Shown: in pieces, positions 43,620 through 52,397 of the stretch
Layout of the letters: the number at the start of each line of letters is the position of its first letter
How positions within the stretch are numbered: the stretch's first letter is position 1
Origin: Propionibacteriaceae bacterium
Lineage (GTDB): Bacteria; Actinomycetota; Actinomycetes; Propionibacteriales; Propionibacteriaceae
Length of the DNA: 64,000 nucleotides
Direction of reading: 5' to 3'
Assembly (NCBI GenBank): GCA_031261455.1
Contig: JAISJP010000018.1
Coordinates: forward strand, 1-64,000
Position numbers and translations under genes: made by a program
Notes under the pieces: generated by a model
Database searches by the model: none
What the model was told of the DNA's origin: nothing
The model's input: the letters and a program-made list of their open reading frames with translations, nothing else

Positions 43620-44279
43620 ATGCGTGACGTGCGGGAACACTGGCCGATCACGAGTCACCAGGTGCTGGCTGAGAACCGGTTCGCCGCGTTCGTTGAAGAC
43701 AAGTTCACTGCGCCAGATGGTGAACTGTTAAGACGACAGTATTTGCTGCATCCCGGCTCTGTCGCCATCCTTGCTTTGGACGAGCAGGGACGCGTGGCTG
43801 TTATCGATCAGTATCGACACCCCGTGGCTACCCGCACCGTTGAGCTGCCTGCCGGATTGCTTGATATTGCTGGTGAAGACCCGTTGGCGGCGGCGCAACG
43901 CGAGCTGGCTGAGGAGGCGCGATTAGCCGCCGACAACTGGAGAGTGCTCGTGGACTTCTATTCGTCTCCAGGCATCTCGCAGGAGACGGCCCGCATCTAT
44001 TTGGCGTGGGGTTTGCGGCAGGTGCCGTTGCCCGAGGGGTTCGTGGTCGAAGGTGAGGAGGCCCACATGAGTCTCGCTTGGCTGCCGCTTGCCGAGTTGT
44101 TGGCTGGTATCAACGCTGGCGAGTTGGAGAACCCGGCCATGATCTTGGGTTGCCTGAGTCTCCAGTTGGCGCTGACGAGCGACAAGGTGAGCGAGCTTCG
44201 TCCCGGCGACGCCCCTTGGCCGATGCGCAGCAACAAGTTGGAACAAGACGCCCGCTTAGCGGCCCTGCGTCATGCCTGA
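43620..44279 (+). CDS. NUDIX hydrolase, ADP-ribose pyrophosphatase type
   Basis: The 219-aa hydrolase probably splits ADP-ribose to AMP and ribose 5-phosphate. The NUDIX box is in ELPAGLLDIAGEDPLAAAQRELAEEARL, with the metal-binding RELAEE core; the last glycine is replaced by Arg. VAVIDQYRHPV upstream is typical of ADP-ribose enzymes. ATG 43620 follows GGGAGGA by 9 bases; longer readings to 43476 look non-coding. It overlaps xerD by 8 bp, the usual actinobacterial neighbour. Confidence 0.9.
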   Translation: MRDVREHWPITSHQVLAENRFAAFVEDKFTAPDGELLRRQYLLHPGSVAILALDEQGRVAVIDQYRHPVATRTVELPAGLLDIAGEDPLAAAQRELAEEARLAADNWRVLVDFYSSPGISQETARIYLAWGLRQVPLPEGFVVEGEEAHMSLAWLPLAELLAGINAGELENPAMILGCLSLQLALTSDKVSELRPGDAPWPMRSNKLEQDARLAALRHA

Positions 44280-45360
44280 GACGCCAACCCCCACACCGAG
44301 GCTGTTGCAGCGAGCGCTTGCGGGCTACTTGGCGCAGTTGGGCGTTGAACGTGGCCTCTCCGCTAACACGCTGGCGGCCTACCGCCGCGATCTCACTCGC
44401 TACCTTGCCTACTTGACAATCCACGGCATTGAAGACCCTCGGACCATAACCCCGGACCTCATTGCTGCGTACCAGCGCACGCTGAGCGTGGGCGATGACG
44501 AGCACCAACCACTGGCAACCCCATCGGTCGCGCGCGCAGTGGTGGCTGTGCGAAACTTGCACGCTTTCATGGCGCAAGAGGGCTTGTCAGACGGGAATGA
44601 GGCGTCCGACGTGGTGGTTCCAAAGATCGGAAAGCGCCTGCCGAAGGCGTTGAGCATCTGGAGCGTGCAAACCCTGATTGACTCTGTGGAACGTGTCAGC
44701 CCCATTGGCTTGCGTGACGTCGCCCTGCTGGAGCTGCTCTACGGCACCGGTATGCGCATCAGCGAGGCGGTGGGGCTGCAAGTGGCAGATGTCACCCCTT
44801 TGCTGGCGGACTACGCCCACAACTCCGACCACATGGGCCCTGCAGATGACTCCGCCCACATCCATCATGTCGATGACGCCGACCGTCCGCACCACGCCGA
44901 CCAAGCCAACGACGCCGATCACGATGAGCACCCCGACACCCGCGCCCTCGGACTGCGTATCATCGGCAAAGGCGACAAAGAGCGGGTGGTGCCCGTCGGC
45001 TCGTACGCTCGCGTCGCGCTCAGCGAGTACCTCACCAACGGTCGTCCCCAATTGGCAACCGAGGCCGAGGACGACGCGCACGCCCCGCTGTTCGTCAACA
45101 CTCGCGGACGCAGGCTTAGTCGTCAACTGGCGTGGACCATCATCAACAGCAGAGCAGAGGCTGCTGGCATCGCTGACGACATTTCGCCACACTCCCTGCG
45201 GCACTCGTTCGCCACGCACCTTCTTGATGGCGGTGCCGACGTGCGGGTGGTGCAGGAGTTGCTGGGCCATGCTTCCGTCACCACCACTCAGATATACACC
45301 GAGGTCACCATCCAGCACTTGCGCGAGGTATACGTCACGGCACACCCCCGCGCTCGTTGA
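44272..45360 (+). CDS. xerD: Tyrosine recombinase XerD with His/Asp-rich insertion
   Basis: The 362-aa site-specific recombinase resolves chromosome dimers at dif. An N-terminal core-binding domain (1-105) precedes the catalytic domain. Its tyrosine-recombinase residues are Arg162 (GTGMRISEA), the Lys in GKGDKER, His307/Arg310 (HSLRHSF), His333 (LGHASV) and Tyr342. It is longer than the usual ~300 aa because of a ~45-residue insertion at about 180-224, just before the beta-hairpin with the catalytic lysine. That insertion has 11 His and 13 Asp and could bind metal. Synteny with parA-scpAB supports a housekeeping role. Confidence 0.93.
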   Translation: MPETPTPTPRLLQRALAGYLAQLGVERGLSANTLAAYRRDLTRYLAYLTIHGIEDPRTITPDLIAAYQRTLSVGDDEHQPLATPSVARAVVAVRNLHAFMAQEGLSDGNEASDVVVPKIGKRLPKALSIWSVQTLIDSVERVSPIGLRDVALLELLYGTGMRISEAVGLQVADVTPLLADYAHNSDHMGPADDSAHIHHVDDADRPHHADQANDADHDEHPDTRALGLRIIGKGDKERVVPVGSYARVALSEYLTNGRPQLATEAEDDAHAPLFVNTRGRRLSRQLAWTIINSRAEAAGIADDISPHSLRHSFATHLLDGGADVRVVQELLGHASVTTTQIYTEVTIQHLREVYVTAHPRAR

Positions 45361-45500
45361 GTAGGTGCAGCAGAGTTGAACACAAACTGAGCGACGTCCA
45401 GCAGAGCTGACCAGACATGGCAACCGCTAAACAGAGTCCTAGCTGGTCGAACAGGTAGGCTTGAGGCCAGAACGTGAGTGGCAACGAGAGGGTGCAAACG

Positions 45501-46397
45501 ATGGCGAAGAAACGCAACACCACACCGGTCGAGGATGCAGCGACCGACGACTTGAAGCCTGGCGAGATTGACGCCACCGGGCGTCCCTGGCCCGAACTCA
45601 CGCTGCCTGCTTTCGTCAAGGACCCCGCGGGGGCCACCATCATCGCCATGTGCAACCAGAAGGGCGGCGTGGGAAAGACCACCACCACCATCAACCTGGG
45701 CGCGGCCATCGCGGAGACCGGACGCAAGGTGCTGCTGGTGGACTTTGACCCGCAGGGTTCGCTGAGTGTCGGCATGGGCATCAATCAGCGCAGCATCGAC
45801 AAGACTGTCTACAACCTGCTGCTGGACCGCACCACCAGCTTTGACGAGGTGGTCCACCACACCCCCATAGAAAACCTTGACGTGCTGCCCGCCAACATCG
45901 ACCTGTCGATGGCGGAGGTGCAGTTGGTCAGCGAGTTGGCCCGTGAGCAGGCGCTCAAGAAGGCGCTCGCCCCGCTGCGTCCCGACTATGACTTCATCCT
46001 TATCGATTGCCTGCCGTCCCTCGGACTGCTCGCAATCAACGCTCTCACTGCTGCCGATGGCGTGGTCATCCCGTTGGAGTGTGAGTATTTTGCGCTGCGT
46101 GGCATGGCGATGTTGACGCTTACCATCACGCGGGTGCGCGAGTCGCTGAACCCCGGGTTGCAACTCACCGGCATCCTGCCCACCATGTTTGACGGCCGCG
46201 TCATCCACTCACGCGAGGTGCTTGCCCGCGTGCTGGAGGAGTTTGGGGACGAGGTGTTCCACACGGTCATCCGCCGCACGGTGAAGTTCCCCGAAACCAC
46301 CGTCGCTGGGGAGCCGATCACGACTTACGCCACGTCGTCGTCCGGCGCACACGCCTACCGCACGCTTGCCCTTGAGGTGCTCAACCGCTGTGCTTGA
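45501..46397 (+). CDS. parA: ParA/Soj chromosome-partition ATPase
   Basis: The 298-aa Walker-type ATPase helps segregate chromosomes. The deviant Walker A KGGVGKTTTTINLG carries the signature lysine, followed by LLVDFDPQGSLSVGMG and the motif IDCLPSLGLLAINAL. ATG 45501 lies 8 bases after GAGAGGG; a GTG at 45474 is less likely. Such soj-like genes precede scpA-scpB in most actinobacteria, separate from the parAB pair at the origin. No parB is adjacent. Confidence 0.93.
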   Translation: MAKKRNTTPVEDAATDDLKPGEIDATGRPWPELTLPAFVKDPAGATIIAMCNQKGGVGKTTTTINLGAAIAETGRKVLLVDFDPQGSLSVGMGINQRSIDKTVYNLLLDRTTSFDEVVHHTPIENLDVLPANIDLSMAEVQLVSELAREQALKKALAPLRPDYDFILIDCLPSLGLLAINALTAADGVVIPLECEYFALRGMAMLTLTITRVRESLNPGLQLTGILPTMFDGRVIHSREVLARVLEEFGDEVFHTVIRRTVKFPETTVAGEPITTYATSSSGAHAYRTLALEVLNRCA

Positions 46398-47262
46398 GGA
46401 CGCCGATATTGATGGTGCCTTCACCCTGCGTCTTGACAACTTTGAAGGCCCGTTCGATCTGCTGCTCAAGCTGATCGCCAAACACAAACTCGACATCACT
46501 GAGGTGGCGCTCTCCAAGGTCACCGACGAGTTCATCGCGCACGTGAAGGCGGGCGGCTCACTGTGGCCGTTGGAACAGACATCATCATTCTTGGTTGTCG
46601 CAGCTACATTGCTTGACCTGAAAGCCGCCAAGCTGCTACCGGGCGCGCAGGTGGAGAACGACGAAGACATCGCCGACTTCGAGGCCAGAGACCTGCTGTT
46701 CTCGCGACTGTTGCAGTATCGCGCGTTTAAGGCTCTGGCGGGCATGTTTGCGCAGCGTATCTCGGCTGAAGCGCTCTACTATGCTCGCCCTGGTGGGCTG
46801 GAACCCGAGTTTGCCCAACTGTTGCCCGAAGTAGTCATTCCCGGCGGTGCGGAGCGCTTGGCGCGCGTTGTCACCCGGTTGTTCGCCGCCCCGGATGTAC
46901 CCCAAGTCTCGGTGGAACACCTGCACGTCAGTGTGGTTTCCGTGGCGCAGCAGGCCGGACTGATCGCCTCCCGACTGCGCGACTCCGGCAAACTCACCTT
47001 TGCGGAACTGGTCGCTGGTGTGGACCGCATGACGGTAGTGGCCCGGTTCCTCGCCATCCTTGAGCTTTACAAGGAAGGCGCACTGGCGTTCAAGCAGTCA
47101 AGTGCACTGGGCAAGTTGACGTTGGAGTGGATCGGCACGGCTGAGGGAGAGGTCATCGTCCGGGATGAGTATGGCGAACAGCCAACGCCAGAACCAGACC
47201 GCGAGACAGAGCCAGACCAACAGCTAGGTCAGGACCAACAGCAACACGAAGAGACGGAGTAG
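46390..47262 (+). CDS. scpA: Segregation and condensation protein A
   Basis: The 290-aa kleisin bridges the SMC heads in the chromosome-condensing complex. The N-terminal segment RLDNFEGPFDLLLKLIAKHKLDITEVALSKVTDEF is diagnostic, and the C-terminal winged helix is at about 190-260 (VTFAELV-like KLTFAELVAGVDRMTVVARFLAILELYKEG). The last ~25 residues are Gln/Glu-rich and dispensable-looking. GTG 46390 overlaps the parA stop by 8 bp. Confidence 0.94.
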   Translation: MLEDADIDGAFTLRLDNFEGPFDLLLKLIAKHKLDITEVALSKVTDEFIAHVKAGGSLWPLEQTSSFLVVAATLLDLKAAKLLPGAQVENDEDIADFEARDLLFSRLLQYRAFKALAGMFAQRISAEALYYARPGGLEPEFAQLLPEVVIPGGAERLARVVTRLFAAPDVPQVSVEHLHVSVVSVAQQAGLIASRLRDSGKLTFAELVAGVDRMTVVARFLAILELYKEGALAFKQSSALGKLTLEWIGTAEGEVIVRDEYGEQPTPEPDRETEPDQQLGQDQQQHEETE

Positions 47263-47264
47263 AT

Positions 47265-47834
47265 ATGGCCGGGATTGCACCCCAACTTGAGGCGCTATTG
47301 CTGTTGGCGGACGAGCCGCTGGACGCCGCCACCTTGGCAACCGCCGTGGATGCGCCCGTAACTCAGGTCGAAGAGACGCTGACCGAGCTCGCTGCGTTCT
47401 ACTTGGAGACAGGTCGGGGGTTCGTCCTTCGCGAAGTTGCCGGCGGTTGGCGCTACTACACCGCGCCCGAACACCACGAGATGATCGCGGCGTGGGTCAG
47501 CGAGTCCCGCACAAACCAGCTCACGCAGGCGGGTCTGGAGACGCTGGCCGTCATCGCCTATCTGCAACCGGTGCCGCGCTCGCGAGTCGGTGCCGTTCGT
47601 GGTGTCAACGTTGACTCAGCAGTGCGCACGCTGCTGGCGCGCGGCCTTATTGAAGAGACCGAGCCGCCCGAAGGCTCCAGTGCTGGGCAACTGCGCACCA
47701 CGCCCTACTTCTTGGAGCGTCTCGGCTTGTCCAGTCTTGATGACCTGCCCGAAGTGGCGCCGCTGCTGCCGGATGCCACCACTCTGGAAGCTGAACTGAG
47801 CGCAATTGCCAGCAATACCGCTCCGACCTCTTGA
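47265..47834 (+). CDS. scpB: Segregation and condensation protein B
   Basis: The 189-aa partner of ScpA has two winged-helix domains. APQLEALLLLADEPLDAATLA and the central LTQAGLETLAVIAYLQPVPRSRVGAVRGVNVDSAVRTLLARGLI are family signatures. It starts 2 bases after the scpA stop region, so the pair is coupled. Confidence 0.95.
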   Translation: MAGIAPQLEALLLLADEPLDAATLATAVDAPVTQVEETLTELAAFYLETGRGFVLREVAGGWRYYTAPEHHEMIAAWVSESRTNQLTQAGLETLAVIAYLQPVPRSRVGAVRGVNVDSAVRTLLARGLIEETEPPEGSSAGQLRTTPYFLERLGLSSLDDLPEVAPLLPDATTLEAELSAIASNTAPTS

Positions 47835-47937
47835 GCGGGTAGTCTTATATTTGGATGATTGCGTGCATGAGACGCACAGCCTAGATTCTGCGGTTTCCCG
47901 CAGCGTGGCTGTCCGCAAAACACGAAGTATGGAATAG

Positions 47938-48678
47938 ATGAGCGAATCAGAAGACCTAGAGGGTATCCGGCTGCAAAAGGTGCTGGCGCAAGCCGGAGTG
48001 GCATCCCGCCGCGCCTCTGAGGAGTTAATCGACGCCGGTCGCGTGGAGGTCAACGGACGCGTCGTCACCGAGCAGGGCATGCGCGTGGACCCGGAGCGCG
48101 ACACCATCCGCGTTGATGGTTCTCGGGTGCCGCCGCCTCGTCGTCACCTCTACATGGTTGTCAACAAGCCAAGAGGCGTGGTGGCGACGATGAGCGACCC
48201 CGAGGGGCGCGACGACCTGAGCGGTTATGTGCCCGTGAAGCAGCGCTTGTTTCACGTTGGACGTCTGGACACTGACACGTCTGGTCTGCTCATCATGACC
48301 AACGACGGCGAGTTCGGCAACCGCCTGGCGCACCCCAAATACGAGGTCACCAAGACCTACATCGCTGAGGTGGAGGGCGTGCTGGACAACGAGGTGCTCA
48401 AGCGTCTGACCAAAGGTCTCAAGCTGGAAGACGGCTTTGTGAAGCCCGACGCCGTGAAGCTGGTAACCAGAGGCGCAGACAAGAGCTTGGTGCAGATCAG
48501 CCTGCACGAGGGCCGCAACAGAATTGTGCGTCGCATGATGGACTCCATTCAGCACCCGGTGATCTCGCTGTCGCGCATCGCCATCGGTCCGGTGCGGCTC
48601 GGGCGTCTGGGTGTGGGGGAGTCGCGCGAACTGACCCGCGAAGAGTTAGGGTCGCTGCTCGATCTTGTCGGTCTCTGA
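47938..48678 (+). CDS. rluB: rRNA pseudouridine synthase (RluB/RsuA family)
   Basis: The 246-aa enzyme isomerises a uridine in rRNA, probably 23S position 2605 as in RluB. An S4 domain (about 8-70) is followed by the catalytic domain with the aspartate in GRLDTDTSGLLIMTNDG. The C-terminal LHEGRNRIVRRMMDSIQHPV is conserved. The start is ATG 47938. The scpA-scpB-rluB order is widespread. Its last ~25 bases are duplicated downstream at 48725-48754. Confidence 0.93.
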   Translation: MSESEDLEGIRLQKVLAQAGVASRRASEELIDAGRVEVNGRVVTEQGMRVDPERDTIRVDGSRVPPPRRHLYMVVNKPRGVVATMSDPEGRDDLSGYVPVKQRLFHVGRLDTDTSGLLIMTNDGEFGNRLAHPKYEVTKTYIAEVEGVLDNEVLKRLTKGLKLEDGFVKPDAVKLVTRGADKSLVQISLHEGRNRIVRRMMDSIQHPVISLSRIAIGPVRLGRLGVGESRELTREELGSLLDLVGL

Positions 48679-48754
48679 TAGGCACTGCTCGGTGGCTCCC
48701 CCGGGTAGCAATCCGTTGTGATCATTGCTCGATCTTGTCAGCGTCTGACAAGCA
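48656..48754. repeat. Duplicated rluB 3' end in front of the FKBP gene
   Basis: TGCTCGATCTTGTCGGTC..CTGATAGGCA at 48656-48684 (rluB end) is repeated at 48725-48754 with a few changes. The second copy contains TTGTCAG-CGT-CTGACAA (48735-48751), a perfect inverted repeat, 20 bp before the -10 box of the next gene. Confidence 0.5.
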
Positions 48755-48773
48755 AAGCCGGGGCGTCCTCTGG

Positions 48774-48779
48774 TAACGT
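48774..48779 (+). promoter_or_regulatory. -10 box of a leaderless mRNA for the FKBP lipoprotein
   Basis: TAACGT ends 8 bases before the GTG at 48788. An inverted repeat (48735-48751) lies where a regulator or the -35 region would be. Confidence 0.4.
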
Positions 48780-48787
48780 AAGCTGGC

Positions 48788-49822
48788 GTGATGAAGTCTA
48801 CTTTCCGTCGTGCCGTCGCGGCGACGCTGCTTGGCTCGATGTTGTTTGTTGCTGCCTGCGGCTCTGATGACCCCAGCGATGACGCCAGCGGCACCCCGAC
48901 TGCGACCGCGACTGCCAATCCGTCGGAGACCCCAACTGAGCAGCCGACCATACCCACGCAAAGCGGAACCCCGCTGACCAGTCTTGACCAGATCACCGTT
49001 TCTGACGCCGCGTTTGGCACGTTGCCGAGCGTTGAGGCGGACTGGCCGCTCGTCACCGACACCACCGTCGTCAAGACGCTAATCCAGGGCAGTGGTCCAG
49101 CGGTCAACGCTCAGCTTGAGTTCTCGTTCTACTACGTTGGCATCAACGCGCGCACTGGCATCACGTTTGACTCCAACTACGAGTCCATCCCGTTCCTGAT
49201 GAGTGCCACTGGCTCGCTGATTGAGGGCTTTACTAAGTCTGTCACGGGCGTGAGCGCGGGCAGTCGCGTGCTGATCGCCATTACCAGTGCCGACGGTTAC
49301 GCCACTGGTAACACCAGTGCCGGGATCGAGATTGGCGACACCATCGTCTTCGTCGTTGACATCGTGGCTGCGGCTTACAATCAAGCTACGGGTGACACGG
49401 TTGCTGACGGCAATGCGTACGCCAGCGTAAGCGGGACGGATGGCATTCCCGCCATCCGTCCCGTTACTGGTGCCGCCGCTCCCGCCGAGACCGTGGCCAC
49501 CACCCTAACTGCTGGGGCTAGCCCTTACACCGTTTCCACAGACGCGGTGATCGTGGTGCGTTACACCGGAATTGAGGCTGCGAGTGGCCGCGTGTTGGAG
49601 ACGAACTACAGCGCTGAGAACCCCGATTATGCGATTCTTGACCGCCTGATTCCTGGCTTCGTGAAGGGTCTGGAGGGCGTGAACGTTGGTTCGCGCGTGT
49701 TGCTCACCATTCCGGCTGCTGAGGCTTACCCCAACGGTTCCGACGCGTTTGATCCTCCGCTGGTCGCTGGTCAGACACTGATCTACGTGGTGGACATCCT
49801 ATGGGCGATGCCCGTACAGTAG
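48788..49822 (+). CDS. FKBP-type peptidyl-prolyl isomerase lipoprotein, two domains
   Basis: The 344-aa protein starts with a lipoprotein signal ending FVAAC (Cys24), then a Thr/Pro/Ser-rich linker (about 28-62). Two FKBP-like domains follow. The first (about 85-195) is degenerate (VVKTLIQGSGPAVN, LIEGFTKSVTGVSAGSRVLIAI). The second (about 240-340) keeps more of the pattern (VRYTGIEAASGRVLETN, IPGFVKGLEGVNVGSRVLLTIPAAEAYPN). It should sit outside the membrane and assist folding of secreted proteins. The start is GTG 48788 or ATG 48791. It overlaps gluQ by 22 bp. Confidence 0.87.
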   Translation: MMKSTFRRAVAATLLGSMLFVAACGSDDPSDDASGTPTATATANPSETPTEQPTIPTQSGTPLTSLDQITVSDAAFGTLPSVEADWPLVTDTTVVKTLIQGSGPAVNAQLEFSFYYVGINARTGITFDSNYESIPFLMSATGSLIEGFTKSVTGVSAGSRVLIAITSADGYATGNTSAGIEIGDTIVFVVDIVAAAYNQATGDTVADGNAYASVSGTDGIPAIRPVTGAAAPAETVATTLTAGASPYTVSTDAVIVVRYTGIEAASGRVLETNYSAENPDYAILDRLIPGFVKGLEGVNVGSRVLLTIPAAEAYPNGSDAFDPPLVAGQTLIYVVDILWAMPVQ

Positions 49823-50751
49823 CCGAGCCCTGCTCATCTCACGCGCTCAGGGTGGTGGGGCGTTTCGCCCCGTCACCGACGTCAGATCTGCATCTAGGCA
49901 ACTTGCGCACCGCGCTGCTGGCGTGGTTGTTCGCGCGCGTTGCGGGCGGTCGTTTCATTGTCCGCATTGAGGACATAGATCAGTACCGCATCGCTGCTGC
50001 GCCCCAAACGGCTCAGCGCCAACTCGATGACCTAGAGTCCCTGGGCATCGATTGGGACGGACCTGTGCTGCGCCAATCGAGCCGCTTCGACGTCTATCGC
50101 GAGTATGCCGCCAAGTTGGACACTTACCAGTGCTTCTGTTCCCGACGCGAGGTGGCTGAGGCTACACAAGCTCCGCACGGCGACTACCGTCCCTATCCCG
50201 GCACTTGCGCCCACCTGATGCAGGCAGAACGCGACGAACGCCGGACGCAGCGCAAACCTGCCATCCGGGTTCGGGCAACCGGAGCCACATTCACCGTCCG
50301 TGACCGTTTCGCGGGCGACGTAACCCGCACAGTCGATGATTTTGTGCTCATCCGCAACGACGGCCTGCCTGCATACAACCTTGCCAGTGTGGTGGACGAC
50401 GGCCTGCAGGGCGTCACCCAAGTTTGTCGCGGTGCAGACCTGCTGGACTCGGCTCCCCGACAGGCGTGGCTGGCAACCCAGTTCGGGTTCCCTGTGCCGG
50501 AGTATGTACATGTCGGTATGGCGGTCAACACAGCGGGCGAGCGACTAGCTAAACGTGACGGCGCGATCACCATGCGTGACCTCGCGTCTCTTGGCGGCTC
50601 TGGTAGCCACGCAGCGCTCGCCGTCATCACTGACTCGCTGGGCTTGCCGCGCGTAACCGATGCGTCCCAACTGCTTGTCATTGTCCGCAACAATCCCGAA
50701 TTGCTGAGCGACCCGCGTACCTACTCGCCGTGGGCACTCGCCAACCGGTAG
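49801..50751 (+). CDS. gluQ: Glutamyl-Q tRNA(Asp) synthetase
   Basis: The 316-aa paralogue of GluRS lacks the anticodon-binding domain and attaches glutamate to queuosine in tRNA-Asp. The class I motif is HLGN (GRFAPSPTSDLHLGNLRTALLAWLFAR) and the KMSKS equivalent is RLAKRDGAI. Cysteines in CFCSRR and in GTCAHL are the usual zinc ligands. ATG 49801 lies inside the 3' end of the FKBP gene. Its stop codon TAG is also the first half of the -10 box for the next gene. Confidence 0.9.
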   Translation: MGDARTVAEPCSSHALRVVGRFAPSPTSDLHLGNLRTALLAWLFARVAGGRFIVRIEDIDQYRIAAAPQTAQRQLDDLESLGIDWDGPVLRQSSRFDVYREYAAKLDTYQCFCSRREVAEATQAPHGDYRPYPGTCAHLMQAERDERRTQRKPAIRVRATGATFTVRDRFAGDVTRTVDDFVLIRNDGLPAYNLASVVDDGLQGVTQVCRGADLLDSAPRQAWLATQFGFPVPEYVHVGMAVNTAGERLAKRDGAITMRDLASLGGSGSHAALAVITDSLGLPRVTDASQLLVIVRNNPELLSDPRTYSPWALANR

Positions 50752-50754
50752 AAT
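50749..50754 (+). promoter_or_regulatory. -10 box TAGAAT built on the gluQ stop codon
   Basis: TAGAAT starts with the gluQ TAG and ends 8 bases before GTG 50763, again a leaderless arrangement identical to the one at 18911. Confidence 0.5.
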
Positions 50755-50762
50755 GGTTGGTT

Positions 50763-51701
50763 GTGGTAAACGTTGCCCTGCGAATTGCGCAGCCTGAAGA
50801 CGCCGAGGTCATGCTTGGCATCATTGGTGCTGCTTTTCGCGCACGCCAGCGTATCGATCCGCCGCCGGAGGCCTTGAGCGAAACCATCGATACGCTGCGA
50901 CGCAAACTCAAACCCCCAAGATTCGGCGTGATTGCCTCTGTGGACGGACGCGATGTCGGCTGTCTGGTGGTCAGTTTCCGCCCGGACGGGGCGGCGATGC
51001 TGCATCGCGTGAGCGTGGTTCCAGGGTCGCGGCGTCTGGGCGTTGCCGCCTACATGGTGCGCTCTACAGCATTGCTGCTTGCCGATCAAGGTGTGTCGCG
51101 TCTGCAGTTGATGGCTCGCGCCGAACTCGACGTTGTGCAGCGCTGGTGGACAAGCCACGGATTCTCCATCGATCATGAGGTGTTCAACGGCGTGATCATG
51201 TCCGTGGACCTGCCACGCCCCATCCAAGTGCCCACCGCACACGCCATGCAACTGCTCGGTGTGCGTCTAGCCGGGGTGCTACAGGCAGGCGACCTGGTGT
51301 TGCTGAACGGCGAACTCGGCGCAGGCAAAACCACGCTCACGCAGGGCATAGGGGCCGGCCTTGACGTGGACGGTCAGGTCATAAGTCCCACGTTTGTGCT
51401 GTCCCGCATCCACAAACCGATAGACGAGGACAAGGTGCCGTTGGTGCACGTCGACGCCTACCGCATCTCCTCCGTCGCCGAACTGGACGACCTTGACCTC
51501 GAAGCCAGCATGCCGGGGGCCATCACCGTCATAGAGTGGGGTGCTGGGCTGGCTGAAGAGCTGGCCCCGTCCCGATTGGAGATCGAGATCAGACGCAGCG
51601 ACAGCCCTGAGGATGACACGCGCACCGTGTATCTTCTAGGTATCGGACCGCGCTGGGCCGGGATCGACATTGAACAGAAAATGGCGGATGTATGGAGGTG
51701 A
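50763..51701 (+). CDS. tsaE: GNAT acetyltransferase fused to TsaE (t6A ATPase)
   Basis: The first ~160 residues of this 312-aa protein are a GNAT domain (MLHRVSVVPGSRRLGVAAYMVRSTALLL, the acetyl-CoA loop). The rest is TsaE, the ATPase of the TsaBDE complex that makes N6-threonylcarbamoyladenosine in tRNA: Walker A LLNGELGAGKTTLTQGIGAGL, ISPTFVLSRIH and VHVDAYRISS. TsaE alone is ~150 aa, so this is a true fusion in one uninterrupted frame. The role of the GNAT part is unknown. GTG 50763 fits a leaderless start; GTG 50730 is the alternative. Confidence 0.88.
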   Translation: MVNVALRIAQPEDAEVMLGIIGAAFRARQRIDPPPEALSETIDTLRRKLKPPRFGVIASVDGRDVGCLVVSFRPDGAAMLHRVSVVPGSRRLGVAAYMVRSTALLLADQGVSRLQLMARAELDVVQRWWTSHGFSIDHEVFNGVIMSVDLPRPIQVPTAHAMQLLGVRLAGVLQAGDLVLLNGELGAGKTTLTQGIGAGLDVDGQVISPTFVLSRIHKPIDEDKVPLVHVDAYRISSVAELDDLDLEASMPGAITVIEWGAGLAEELAPSRLEIEIRRSDSPEDDTRTVYLLGIGPRWAGIDIEQKMADVWR

Positions 51702-51704
51702 GAC

Positions 51705-52397
51705 ATGTTTACTGATCTGACGTTGGGTATCGACACCTCAACAAGTGTGTGCATTGGTGCAGCCTTGGGCACCATCGAAGTGATCGGCAAGACCGTGGGC
51801 GATACCCGTTCTCACGCCGAACTGCTGATGAACGCCATCGACACGGCACTTCAGGTGACAGGCACCGGTTACGGCCAGATCAAACGCATCGGTGTTGGGG
51901 TCGGCCCCGGCCCCTATACCGGACTGCGCGTGGGCATTGCGACCGCACGAACGCTGGCCTTCACGCTGGGCGTGCCGGTCAAGGGGGTCTGTTCGCTGGA
52001 CGTGTTGGCGTTGCAGTTTGCGTCGATCTCTTGTGCGCAACCGTTTATTGTCGCCACTGATGCCAGGCGCAAAGAGCTGTACTGGGCGCAGTATTCGCCT
52101 GAGGGAGCGCGTGTCGAAGGGCCATTTGTGAGCGCCCCCGAAGAGGTGACGCACGGGTTCACGGTGGTGGGTCCGGGCGGCGTGCTCTACAAAGACGTGT
52201 TCGCGGGTCGCATTGCGGGCGACCAGGTGGAGTTGGATGCTGGGTTCTTGGCGTCCCGCTTGGATGCTTTGCCAGATACCGGACTGGAGCCGCTGTACCT
52301 GCGCGAACCTGATGCGCAGCCAGCAGTGACGCGCAAGTCCACGCTGACCGGTGGCCCACTCAAGCTGCCCGCGAGTTTCGAGGGGTACGACAAGTGA
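51705..52397 (+). CDS. tsaB: TsaB, t6A synthesis scaffold
   Basis: The 230-aa inactive paralogue of TsaD dimerises with it and is needed for tRNA t6A37 formation. LGIDTSTSVCIGAAL at the N-terminus, RSHAELLMNAIDTAL and GVGVGPGPYTGLRVGIATARTLAF are the family signatures. GGAGGTGA overlaps the tsaE stop just before ATG 51705. The gene overlaps rimI by 4 bp. tsaE-tsaB-rimI-tsaD is a standard actinobacterial operon. Confidence 0.95.
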   Translation: MFTDLTLGIDTSTSVCIGAALGTIEVIGKTVGDTRSHAELLMNAIDTALQVTGTGYGQIKRIGVGVGPGPYTGLRVGIATARTLAFTLGVPVKGVCSLDVLALQFASISCAQPFIVATDARRKELYWAQYSPEGARVEGPFVSAPEEVTHGFTVVGPGGVLYKDVFAGRIAGDQVELDAGFLASRLDALPDTGLEPLYLREPDAQPAVTRKSTLTGGPLKLPASFEGYDK

